From Flavobacteriaceae bacterium UBA3591 (GTDB lineage: Bacteria > Bacteroidota > Bacteroidia > Flavobacteriales > Flavobacteriaceae): 64,000 nt of DNA. The notes beneath the pieces were generated by a model. It had not been told where the DNA came from and did no database searches. It saw only the letters and a program-made list of their open reading frames with translations. The stretch covers positions 248,001 through 312,000 of the forward strand of contig DFMO01000008.1 of assembly GCA_002375695.1 (NCBI GenBank). Reading direction: 5' to 3'. This document shows positions 43,445 to 51,255 of this stretch, piece by piece; within the stretch, counting starts at the first letter, position 1, and every line of letters starts with the position of its first letter. The translations under genes were made by a program, and so were the position numbers.

Positions 43445-43448
43445 ACAT

Positions 43449-43991
43449 ATGAATAAAGTATTATTTTTTGCTGGAAGTAATAGTAGTAAGTCAATCAATC
43501 ACCAATTGGTGAGCTTTGCCGCTACCCAATTAAGCAATCACCAAGCCGAAATTATAAAACTCACAGACTATAAATTACCTTTGTTTAGTGAAGATATAGA
43601 ACGCAATGAGGGATATTCTGAAGCATTAAAAAACCTCAATAAAAAAATTCAACAGTTTGATGCGATAGTTATTTCGGTAAATGAACACAATGGCATGGTA
43701 TCGGCATATTTTAAAAATGTTTTAGATTGGTTATCAAGGTTAGATCGCAAGTTTTTAAACGATAAAAAAATGCTGCTTTTAAGTACTTCAAACGGAAAAA
43801 GAGGAGCTTCCGCAGCACTTGAATACACAACTAAAGTTTTACCGCGTTTTGGAGCTGCGGTTGTTGATAGCTTTAGTTTACCTTCTTTTTCAAAAAATTT
43901 CTCAAGGCAAGAACAAGCTATTATTGACGACGGTCAATTAACTGTATTTAGCAAGGTTTTAAAACAATTTGAAGATCAACTTAGCGACTAA
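43449..43991 (+). CDS. NADPH-dependent FMN reductase-type flavodoxin-like protein
   Basis: 180 residues with the flavodoxin-like fold of the NADPH-dependent FMN reductase family: N-terminal phosphate-binding loop FAGSNSSKSINHQL, then DAIVISVNEHNGMVSAYFKNVLDWLSR, the conserved flavin-contact region. It would reduce flavins or quinone-like compounds using NAD(P)H in the cytoplasm. The stop overlaps the start of pabB by one base (TAATG), indicating an operon. Confidence 0.87.
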   Translation: MNKVLFFAGSNSSKSINHQLVSFAATQLSNHQAEIIKLTDYKLPLFSEDIERNEGYSEALKNLNKKIQQFDAIVISVNEHNGMVSAYFKNVLDWLSRLDRKFLNDKKMLLLSTSNGKRGASAALEYTTKVLPRFGAAVVDSFSLPSFSKNFSRQEQAIIDDGQLTVFSKVLKQFEDQLSD

Positions 43992-45292
43992 TGCGAACCG
44001 AAAAAAGTTTTTCATTTCAATTAAACGAAAGGACCAAACTACAATTACTACATTGGGCACAGCAATTCGATGAGGTTATTTGGTTAGATAGCAATAACTA
44101 TACACAAGAGTACGAATCGTATAAAGCAATTTTGGCGGTAGATGCGTTTACAGCTTTAAAAACAGATAGTTTTAATGCTTTTGAGAGATTAAAAGAATAT
44201 CAAACCACCACTGCCGACTGGATTTTTGGGTATTTATCATACGATTTAAAAAATGATGTTGAAAAATTAAATTCAAACAATTTTGACGGCTTAGATTTTC
44301 CCGATTTATACTTTTTTCAACCTCAAAAAATATTTCTTTTTACTGAAAATACAGTCACGATTCAATACTTAAATATGGTGGCCGATGAAATAGAAGACGA
44401 TTGGAATACAATTATCAATTTAACACCGCAGCCAGTTAAAACTGGATCGTCAAAACCTTTAAAAATAAATGCTCGTACGTCCAAAGACCGTTATATTTCA
44501 AAAGTAAATAGCGTGCTCGATCATATTAAACGAGGCGATATTTATGAAGCGAATATTTGTCAAGAATTTTATTCAGAAAGTGCTGAAATAGTGCCGTTGA
44601 CTACTTTTTTAAATTTAAATAAAATTTCAACCCCCCCTTTTTCGGCTTTTCTAAAATTAGGAGAACTATTTGCGCTTTCGGCTTCGCCAGAACGCTATAT
44701 AAAAAGGGATAGCAACAAGGTAATTTCGCAACCCATAAAAGGGACCGCCAAACGATTAGAAAATTTGCAAGGCGACCTAAAAATGGCACAACAATTAGCT
44801 GCCGATCCTAAAGAACGCAGTGAAAATATAATGATTACCGATTTGGTTAGAAACGATCTTTCTCGGGTTGCCCAAAAAGGTTCTGTAAAGGTGGAAGAAC
44901 TATGTAAAATTTACACCTTTAAACAAGTTCATCAAATGATTTCAACCATTAGCTGTGAGGTTGCCCAAACACTACCAAGCGTTGAAATATTACGTAATAC
45001 GTACCCCATGGGGAGTATGACTGGCGCCCCAAAAATATCGGCAATGCAAATTATTGAACAAACCGAAGATGCTAAACGCGGACTCTACAGCGGGGCAATA
45101 GGTTATTTTACGCCGTTAAATAATTTCGATTTTAATGTTGTAATCCGTACTATTCTTTATAATGCTTCAAAAAAGTACGTTAGTTATTCGGTGGGTAGCG
45201 CAATAACGGCTAACTCGATTCCTGAAAATGAATACGAGGAATGCTTGATTAAAGCAAAAGCTATGAAAACAGTACTAAATAAACCAAAATAA
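43991..45292 (+). CDS. pabB: aminodeoxychorismate synthase component I (chorismate-binding)
   Basis: 433-residue chorismate-utilising enzyme making 4-amino-4-deoxychorismate for folate synthesis. Chorismate-binding motifs are clear: HIKRGDIYEANICQEF, ISQPIKGTAKR, RSENIMITDLVRNDL, and GSMTGAPKISAMQIIEQTE with GLYSGAIGYF. The short N-terminal region favours PabB over TrpE, and no trpG/pabA or trp genes are adjacent. A TrpE or isochorismate synthase role is less likely. Confidence 0.87.
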   Translation: MRTEKSFSFQLNERTKLQLLHWAQQFDEVIWLDSNNYTQEYESYKAILAVDAFTALKTDSFNAFERLKEYQTTTADWIFGYLSYDLKNDVEKLNSNNFDGLDFPDLYFFQPQKIFLFTENTVTIQYLNMVADEIEDDWNTIINLTPQPVKTGSSKPLKINARTSKDRYISKVNSVLDHIKRGDIYEANICQEFYSESAEIVPLTTFLNLNKISTPPFSAFLKLGELFALSASPERYIKRDSNKVISQPIKGTAKRLENLQGDLKMAQQLAADPKERSENIMITDLVRNDLSRVAQKGSVKVEELCKIYTFKQVHQMISTISCEVAQTLPSVEILRNTYPMGSMTGAPKISAMQIIEQTEDAKRGLYSGAIGYFTPLNNFDFNVVIRTILYNASKKYVSYSVGSAITANSIPENEYEECLIKAKAMKTVLNKPK

Positions 45293-45312
45293 TTCATGTA
45301 TTAGTTATTTTG

Positions 45313-45390
45313 CTTATAAAGGGTAATTATAAGTTTTTAAACTTATAAAGTGTATTTATTAGCTTAAAAACTAATAAATATGTATATTTG
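45313..45390 (+). promoter_or_regulatory. satD promoter with an array of five alternating half-sites
   Basis: Half-sites CTTATAA (45313-45319), TTATAAG (45327-45333), CTTATAA (45342-45348), TTATTAG (45356-45362) and CTAATAA (45371-45377) alternate in orientation with starts 14, 15, 14 and 15 bp apart. Neighbouring pairs form dyads, e.g. TTATAAGTTT-TT-AAACTTATAA. The array runs into a perfect -7 element TATATTTG (45383-45390). A bound protein would cover the promoter, so repression is likely. Confidence 0.7.
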
Positions 45391-45408
45391 AATAAACTAC
45401 GGCGAAAA

Positions 45409-46098
45409 ATGTATTCAGTTATCTCGGGCGATATTGTTTCATCAACAAGTTTAAAAAGTGATGATAGTGCTTTGGTTGAAGCACAGCTAAAAATTTTAAT
45501 TCAAGATTTAAACAAGAAATTCAAGGCGTATAGTCGGGTAATAAAAGGCGATTATATTGAGTGTGTTGTTCCAAATGCTTCAGAAGGTTTACAGGTGGCA
45601 CTGGCGATAAAAAGTTTTATAAAAGCTTTACCTATTAACACCCAAAATTATAAAAAAGACGATAATCGTTTTAAACAATTTAAAACACACGGCATAAGAT
45701 TGGCCATTGGGTACGGCAATTTAAGTAGATATTTACCCGAAGATGGAATTATTGATGGTGAAGCAATTTACCTCTCGGGAAGAGAAATTAGTGGCGGGAC
45801 AACATATAATAAAGAGCGAATTGTTATTAAAAGCACTTTATTTTTTGTAGCCAATAATGACAAATTAAACACTATTTTTCAACCTGTTTTATCGCTTTTA
45901 GATGTGCTTTTTAGCAAAGCAACCTCGCGTCAATGCGAAGTATTGTACTTAAAACTTCTCAACTGTCAAGAAGAAGAAATAGCGCAAAAACTTGGGATAA
46001 GCCAATCTGCCGTAAATCAACATTCAACAAGTGTAGGCTGGAATGCTATCGATGAGGCGGTTAAATTTTATAAAACGATAATTTTAAAGCAGCAATAA
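45409..46098 (+). CDS. satD: SatD family protein with C-terminal HTH
   Basis: 229 residues. The N-terminus MYSVISGDIVSST and central RVIKGDYIECVV and IRLAIGYGN fit the SatD family (PF16264 as I recall). The C-terminus holds a helix-turn-helix (TSRQCEVLYLKLLNCQEEEIAQKLGISQSAVNQH) of the sigma-r4/LuxR shape. The ATG at 45409 is chosen over a TTG at 45388, which lies within the -7 element. The stop overlaps the start of the DUF3307 gene (TAATG); this pairing is common. Named for acid tolerance in Streptococcus mutans; the function here is unknown. Confidence 0.82.
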   Translation: MYSVISGDIVSSTSLKSDDSALVEAQLKILIQDLNKKFKAYSRVIKGDYIECVVPNASEGLQVALAIKSFIKALPINTQNYKKDDNRFKQFKTHGIRLAIGYGNLSRYLPEDGIIDGEAIYLSGREISGGTTYNKERIVIKSTLFFVANNDKLNTIFQPVLSLLDVLFSKATSRQCEVLYLKLLNCQEEEIAQKLGISQSAVNQHSTSVGWNAIDEAVKFYKTIILKQQ

Positions 46099-46802
46099 TG
46101 GAATTAAAAGAATTACTTCTGCTTCAATTTATTGCACATTTGTGTTTAGATTATTTTTTTCAGTCAAACCAATCTGCGCTACACAAAAATAATTTTGGTT
46201 TTAGAAGTGCACATTTATATTGGCACGGACTAATTTGTTTCTTGCTTTCGTGGGTGTTTTCCCTTCAACTAAACTTTGTGTTTGCCGCTGCGTTTATAGC
46301 TATTTCACACTTGTTAATTGATGGATTTAAAAATCAATTTGTAAAAATTCAACAATTAAAACGGTACATTTTTTTTATAGATCAAGCTATTCACCTTGCA
46401 ATAATAACCGTTGTTGTATTTCTTTTTTCACAGTGGAAAGAGCTAAATCCCACAATAATTATTACTTTAAATTTTAAATACTTACTAATAATTGCAGGCT
46501 ATCTTTTGTGCTTAAAACCCGCGAATATTTTTATTAGAGAAGTATTTAAAGCCACAGAAATTCAAGTTAGCAGCGATAACGAAATGCCCAATGCAGGTAA
46601 GGTAATAGGAGTTTTAGAGCGTATTTTAACACTTACTTTAATAATTGTTTCGCAATATTCGGCAGTAGGATTTCTAATTGCAGCAAAATCTATTTTGCGG
46701 TACGGCAATAATGAAACTCTAAAAACCGAATATGTTTTAATAGGAACCCTACTAAGCTTTGGTATTGCTGTAATTGTAGGCATTGTTATTAATCTTTTTT
46801 AA
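46098..46802 (+). CDS. DUF3307 membrane protein
   Basis: 234 residues with about six hydrophobic helices. The N-terminus LLLLQFIAHLCLDYFFQSNQSALHKN and HLYWHGLICFLLSWVF match DUF3307, with conserved His/Asp residues inside helices (HLCLDYFFQ, HLLIDGFKNQF). It is translationally coupled to satD. Its activity is unknown; the intramembrane His/Asp residues could bind a metal or be catalytic. Confidence 0.83.
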   Translation: MELKELLLLQFIAHLCLDYFFQSNQSALHKNNFGFRSAHLYWHGLICFLLSWVFSLQLNFVFAAAFIAISHLLIDGFKNQFVKIQQLKRYIFFIDQAIHLAIITVVVFLFSQWKELNPTIIITLNFKYLLIIAGYLLCLKPANIFIREVFKATEIQVSSDNEMPNAGKVIGVLERILTLTLIIVSQYSAVGFLIAAKSILRYGNNETLKTEYVLIGTLLSFGIAVIVGIVINLF

Positions 46803-46812
46803 TTACAACACT

Positions 46813-48117
46813 TTGTTTAAACAATTTAAATACGAAATAGAAAATAAATTTTCTTTTTTAATAGGAAGTAGAATTTTAGTTGCCTGTAGCGGTGGACTCG
46901 ATAGTGTGGTATTAACACATCTGCTTTCAAAAATGAATTTAAAAATAGCCCTTGCGCACTGCAACTTTTCGCTACGCGGAAAAGAAAGCGATGACGACGA
47001 AGATTTCGTGATAAATCTAGCAGAAAATTTAGGGGTTACTGTTTATACTGAAACTTTCGATACTAAAAAGTATGCAAAAGAACACAAAATTTCAACTCAA
47101 ATGGCGGCACGCGATTTACGATACGCGTGGTTTGAAGAGCTATTAACGCTCCATAAATTTCAATATATAGTTACTGCTCACCATTTAGATGATGATTTGG
47201 AAACTTTCTTTATCAATCTTTCTCGTGGTACGGGTTTAAGCGGTCTTTCAGGAATTCCGAAGAAAAATAACAAAGTAGTTAGGCCACTTTTAAATTTTTC
47301 GAGGGAAGATATTTTTCAGTATGCTCAAAAAAATAGTTTAAATTGGCGCGAAGATAGTAGTAACAAAAAAGCAGATTACCTTCGTAATAAATTGCGATTA
47401 GCGGTTTTGCCTCAATTTAAAACGGTAAATCCGGCCGTGCTTCAAAATTTTAAAACAACACAAAGTAACATTCGGGCATCGCAATTGCTAATTGACGATT
47501 ATATTGCAATTGTTTACAATAGGGTAGTGACCGAGGCCGAAAATGCCTATAAAATTGATATCCAAAAGCTTCGTGACTTTCCGCATACAAAACAATTGCT
47601 GTACGAATTACTAAAAGATTTTGGTTTTACCGAATGGGACGATGTTTCAAATTTACTCGATGCACAAACAGGGAAACAAGTGTATTCACAAACGCATCGA
47701 TTGTTAAAAAATAGAGACGAATTACTACTAACTAAAATGGAATTGGATAACTTAAATAGGGAGTTTCCAGTTTCTAAAAAAGGAATAGAAACACCAATTT
47801 CACTAAAATTTGAAGAGACAAAATATATTGGTGAAACCGAAAAAAACCTAATTTATGTAGATTCGGCACGATTAAATTTTCCTTTAAAATTGCGAAGGTG
47901 GCAAGATGGCGATAGCTTTCATCCATTTGGGATGAAGGGAAAAAAGAAATTGAGCAAATTTTTTAAAGATGAAAAATTATCGCAATTAGAAAAAGAAAAA
48001 ACGTGGGTGCTGGTAAGTGATGATAGCATAGTTTGGATTGTAGGTCATCGAATGGATGACAACTTTAAAGTTACCAAAAATACCCTGCACATATTAAAAA
48101 TTACCTATCGACCGTAG
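46813..48117 (+). CDS. tilS: tRNA(Ile)-lysidine synthase
   Basis: About 434 residues. It converts C34 of the CAU-anticodon tRNA-Ile to lysidine using ATP and lysine, an essential step. The PP-loop motif SGGLDSVVLTHLL, AHCNFSLRGKES, TAHHLDDDLETF and the C-terminal KLRRWQDGDSFHPFGMKGKKKLSKFF segment are characteristic. No ATG precedes the conserved N-terminus; a TTG at 46813 (then FKQFKYEIENKF) gives the family start, while a TTG at 46783 overlaps the DUF3307 gene. A terminator follows. Confidence 0.92.
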   Translation: MFKQFKYEIENKFSFLIGSRILVACSGGLDSVVLTHLLSKMNLKIALAHCNFSLRGKESDDDEDFVINLAENLGVTVYTETFDTKKYAKEHKISTQMAARDLRYAWFEELLTLHKFQYIVTAHHLDDDLETFFINLSRGTGLSGLSGIPKKNNKVVRPLLNFSREDIFQYAQKNSLNWREDSSNKKADYLRNKLRLAVLPQFKTVNPAVLQNFKTTQSNIRASQLLIDDYIAIVYNRVVTEAENAYKIDIQKLRDFPHTKQLLYELLKDFGFTEWDDVSNLLDAQTGKQVYSQTHRLLKNRDELLLTKMELDNLNREFPVSKKGIETPISLKFEETKYIGETEKNLIYVDSARLNFPLKLRRWQDGDSFHPFGMKGKKKLSKFFKDEKLSQLEKEKTWVLVSDDSIVWIVGHRMDDNFKVTKNTLHILKITYRP

Positions 48118-48138
48118 GTTTACAAAGGTTTTAAAAGT

Positions 48139-48169
48139 AAGAATCTCGGCCAATAAGACCGAGATTCTT
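48139..48169 (+). terminator. terminator of the satD-tilS region
   Basis: Perfect 11-bp stem AAGAATCTCGG / CCGAGATTCTT with a nine-base loop, followed by a short T run. Confidence 0.8.
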
Positions 48170-48293
48170 TAACAAACCTAACTTAGTAAACTTTTAGAGC
48201 ACTAAAAACATTTTCTATCCCCACAAAAAATGTTTTCAAGTGCATATCCACTAATTCTATATAGCAAATATATGTAAGTAGTTTCTTTCGTGG

Positions 48294-48331
48294 TATACGT
48301 GCTAACACGTATATTTAAGTGATTAAAATCA
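48294..48331 (+). promoter_or_regulatory. tandem palindromic operators upstream of pfkA
   Basis: Two perfect dyads lie with centres 22 bp apart: TATACGTG-CTAA-CACGTATA (48294-48313) and the FNR/CRP-like TGAT-TAAA-ATCA (48320-48331). A near -7 element TAATTTTA starts at 48336; TAACTTAA at 48355 is an alternative. The second dyad has the same core form as the hemN site. A long leader region from 48172 holds nothing else I can name. Confidence 0.6.
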
Positions 48332-48366
48332 TTTATAATTTTAAACATAAATAGTAACTTAACCCA

Positions 48367-49350
48367 ATGAAAAAACCAAAAAAAATTGCAGTACTCACTA
48401 GTGGAGGTGATGCTCCAGGTATGAATGCCGCCATTCGCGCAGTGGTAAGGGCTTGCGCTTATTACAACTTAGATTGCGTAGGTATTTACAGGGGATTTCA
48501 AGGATTAATTGAAGGCGATTTTAAAACGCTTGATGCACGTTCGGTAAAGCATATAATTAATCGCGGTGGAACATTTTTAAAATCTGCTCGATCCAAAGAA
48601 TTTATGACTACCGAAGGTAGAAAAAAAGCCTTTCATCACCTTAAAAGTAATGATGTTGATGCCTTGGTAGTAATTGGTGGCGATGGCACATTTGCAGGGG
48701 CTTCCATCTTTTATGGTGAGTTTAATTTTCCGGTTGTGGGTATTCCTGGTACTATTGATAACGATATAAATGGTACCGATTTTACCATTGGATACGACTC
48801 GGCACTCAACACTGCTGTTGAAGCAATTGATAAAATTAGGGATACTGCCAACTCACATAACAGACTGTTTCTGGTTGAAGTTATGGGGCGCGATGCGGGC
48901 GATATTGCTTTAAATGCTGGTATAGGCGCCGGTGCCGAAGAAATACTAATTCCCGAACAAAACTTAGGCCGCGAACGATTGCTTGAATCTTTAAGTCGTA
49001 GTAAAAAGTCGGGAAAATCGTCGAGCATTGTTGTAATTTCTGAAGGGGACCAAATTGGAAAAAATATATTTGGTCTTGCCGATTATATAAAAGAGAACTT
49101 AACCGAATACGAAGTGCGGGTTACGGTGCTGGGGCACATTCAGCGAGGGGGCGCACCAAGCTGTTACGATCGGGTTTTGGCGAGTAGGTTGGGCGTTGGT
49201 GCCGTAGATGCTTTGTTAAAAGGCGAAAATAATGTAATGATAGGTTTAATTCACAATAAGGTTAGTTCGGTGCCATTTTCGAAAGCGATAAAGGGGAGCA
49301 ATGAAATAGATGAAGAATTAATACGCGTTGCCGATATTATCTCGGTTTAA
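48367..49350 (+). CDS. pfkA: ATP-dependent 6-phosphofructokinase
   Basis: 327 residues; phosphorylates fructose 6-phosphate with ATP in glycolysis. Motifs: TSGGDAPGMNAAIRA (nucleotide binding), VIGGDGTFAGA, GIPGTIDNDINGTDFTIGYDSA with the catalytic Asp, EVMGRDAGDIAL, and LGHIQRGGAPSCYDR. Length fits the bacterial allosteric group. It is the first gene of a glycolytic operon with gap, a sugar kinase and pgi. Confidence 0.96.
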   Translation: MKKPKKIAVLTSGGDAPGMNAAIRAVVRACAYYNLDCVGIYRGFQGLIEGDFKTLDARSVKHIINRGGTFLKSARSKEFMTTEGRKKAFHHLKSNDVDALVVIGGDGTFAGASIFYGEFNFPVVGIPGTIDNDINGTDFTIGYDSALNTAVEAIDKIRDTANSHNRLFLVEVMGRDAGDIALNAGIGAGAEEILIPEQNLGRERLLESLSRSKKSGKSSSIVVISEGDQIGKNIFGLADYIKENLTEYEVRVTVLGHIQRGGAPSCYDRVLASRLGVGAVDALLKGENNVMIGLIHNKVSSVPFSKAIKGSNEIDEELIRVADIISV

Positions 49351-49394
49351 AAAAGCGCTGTTTTAAACTTATACTTTAAAAAAAATATATTGAT

Positions 49395-50390
49395 ATGATA
49401 AAAATAGGAATTAACGGTTTTGGCCGTATTGGGCGTTTAGCCTTTAGGATTGCCTCGCAAAGAGAGGATGTTAAAATAGTTGCAGTAAACGATTTGTTAG
49501 ATGTAAATCATCTTGCGTATTTACTTAAGTATGACTCAGTTCACGGAAAATTTCCGGGAAAAGTAGAGGTGAAAAATGACCAGTTGGTTGTAGACGGCAA
49601 TGAAATTCGAGTTACTTCTGAAAAAAATCCTGAAAATTTAAATTGGGATAAAGTAGACGCCACGATGATAATAGATTGCACGGGTATTTTTAAAGAAGTA
49701 GAATCGGCCCAAGCCCATCTTAAAGCCGGAGCAGAAAAAGTGCTAATTTCAGCACCATCAAAAACTGCACCCATGTTTGTTATGGGGGTTAATCATAAAG
49801 ATATTAAAGCTACCGATACCATAATTTCTAATGCTTCGTGTACCACAAACTGTTTGGCACCAATGGCCAAAATAATAAACGATGAGTACCAAATTGTAGA
49901 AGCATTAATGACCACGGTGCACGCAACAACGGCATCGCAGTCTACAGTAGATCAACCTTCAAAAAAGAATTATAGAATAGGTAGATCTGCATTAAACAAT
50001 ATTATTCCTACTACAACTGGTGCTGCTGTTGCGGTAACTAAAGTAATTCCCGATTTAAAAGGTAAACTTACAGGAATGGCTTTTCGGGTTCCTACGGCCG
50101 ATGTCTCGGTGGTAGATTTAACCGTTCGTATAAAACAACCAGCTACATATAACGAAATTAAAGCACTTTTTAAAAATGCTGCCGAAAACGAATTTAAAGG
50201 AATAATAAATTATACCGAAGACGAAGTAGTTTCGCAAGACTTTGTTTCAGATCCATATATTTGTACTTTCGATGCCAACGCTGGAATCGCATTAAACGAT
50301 AATTTTTTTAAATTAATTGCGTGGTACGATAACGAATATGGCTATTCAGCAAAACTAATTGATATGGCTGCTTACGCTGCAAAGCTTTAA
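49395..50390 (+). CDS. gap: glyceraldehyde-3-phosphate dehydrogenase, type I
   Basis: 331 residues; NAD-dependent oxidation and phosphorylation of glyceraldehyde 3-phosphate. The N-terminal GINGFGRIGRLAFR, NAD-contact VAVNDLLD, catalytic Cys in SNASCTTNCLAP, and C-terminal WYDNEYGYSAKL are all present. It lies 44 bp after pfkA and only 2 bp before the kinase gene. Confidence 0.96.
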   Translation: MIKIGINGFGRIGRLAFRIASQREDVKIVAVNDLLDVNHLAYLLKYDSVHGKFPGKVEVKNDQLVVDGNEIRVTSEKNPENLNWDKVDATMIIDCTGIFKEVESAQAHLKAGAEKVLISAPSKTAPMFVMGVNHKDIKATDTIISNASCTTNCLAPMAKIINDEYQIVEALMTTVHATTASQSTVDQPSKKNYRIGRSALNNIIPTTTGAAVAVTKVIPDLKGKLTGMAFRVPTADVSVVDLTVRIKQPATYNEIKALFKNAAENEFKGIINYTEDEVVSQDFVSDPYICTFDANAGIALNDNFFKLIAWYDNEYGYSAKLIDMAAYAAKL

Positions 50391-50392
50391 AT

Positions 50393-51247
50393 ATGACCCT
50401 AATAACCGACGGAGGTTCAACCAAATGCGATTGGGTATTGCTCGATAATTCTGGAGCGGTGGTTTTTAAAACTACAACTTTGGGGTTAAATCCCACTGTG
50501 GTTTCTCGAGATGAATTGCACTCCCGAATTGCTTCAAATGAATATTTAAGTGCTAACTTTAAAAAAGTAGAAACACTCCATTTTTACGGGGCAGGATGTG
50601 GCACGCTTACGCCTCGCAGCATATTAAACGAAGTGTTAAATATTTTGTTTACCAATGCAAAAGTTGAAGTTTTTGAAGATTTAACTGCCGCTGTTTACGC
50701 TGTTACTACAAAGCCTGGTATTGTTTGTATTTTGGGAACTGGTAGTAACAGTTGCTATTTTGACGGGACTAAAGTACACGCTCCAATTCCGGCTTTAGGG
50801 TATACTTTAATGGATGAAGCCAGTGGTAATTACTTCGGAAAAAAATTACTTCGTGATTATTTTTACAATAAAATGCCACTACAAATTGCTTCTCAGTTCG
50901 AGTCGGAATTTAACCTTGAACCCGATGAAATTAAAGTGAATTTGTATAAAAAGGCCAACCCAAATGCTTATTTGGCATCTTTTACTCAATTCATATTTAC
51001 TCAAGAAGAAATAAACCCATACTTTTATGCGCTCATTAAAAATGGTATTTCAGAATTCATTGAATGCAGAATTCTAAATTTAAAACAAGCTGCAGATGTA
51101 CCAATTCATTTTATTGGTTCTATCGCACATTTTTCTAAACAGATAATAAAGGAGTGCTGCGATGAATACAGCTTGAATCTTGGAACCATCGTTCAACGGC
51201 CAATAGATGGGTTAATTGAGTATTATAAAAATAGAATTACAAATTAA
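50393..51247 (+). CDS. BadF/BadG-type ATPase, N-acetylglucosamine kinase-like
   Basis: 284 residues of the ASKHA fold: phosphate-1 loop LITDGGSTKCDWVLLD, phosphate-2 GIVCILGTGSNSC, and adenosine motif IHFIGSIAHFSKQII. These fit the BadF/BadG/BcrA family that includes eukaryotic-type N-acetylglucosamine kinases. In the glycolytic operon a hexosamine or hexose kinase role is plausible, but the substrate is not shown. It starts 2 bp after gap. Confidence 0.85.
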   Translation: MTLITDGGSTKCDWVLLDNSGAVVFKTTTLGLNPTVVSRDELHSRIASNEYLSANFKKVETLHFYGAGCGTLTPRSILNEVLNILFTNAKVEVFEDLTAAVYAVTTKPGIVCILGTGSNSCYFDGTKVHAPIPALGYTLMDEASGNYFGKKLLRDYFYNKMPLQIASQFESEFNLEPDEIKVNLYKKANPNAYLASFTQFIFTQEEINPYFYALIKNGISEFIECRILNLKQAADVPIHFIGSIAHFSKQIIKECCDEYSLNLGTIVQRPIDGLIEYYKNRITN

Positions 51248-51255
51248 AAATTTAA

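Noticed and set aside
45313..45377. Short regular repeats considered as a CRISPR-like array
   Set aside because: Units are only 7 bp, alternate in orientation and have no spacer-sized unique DNA; an operator array explains them better.
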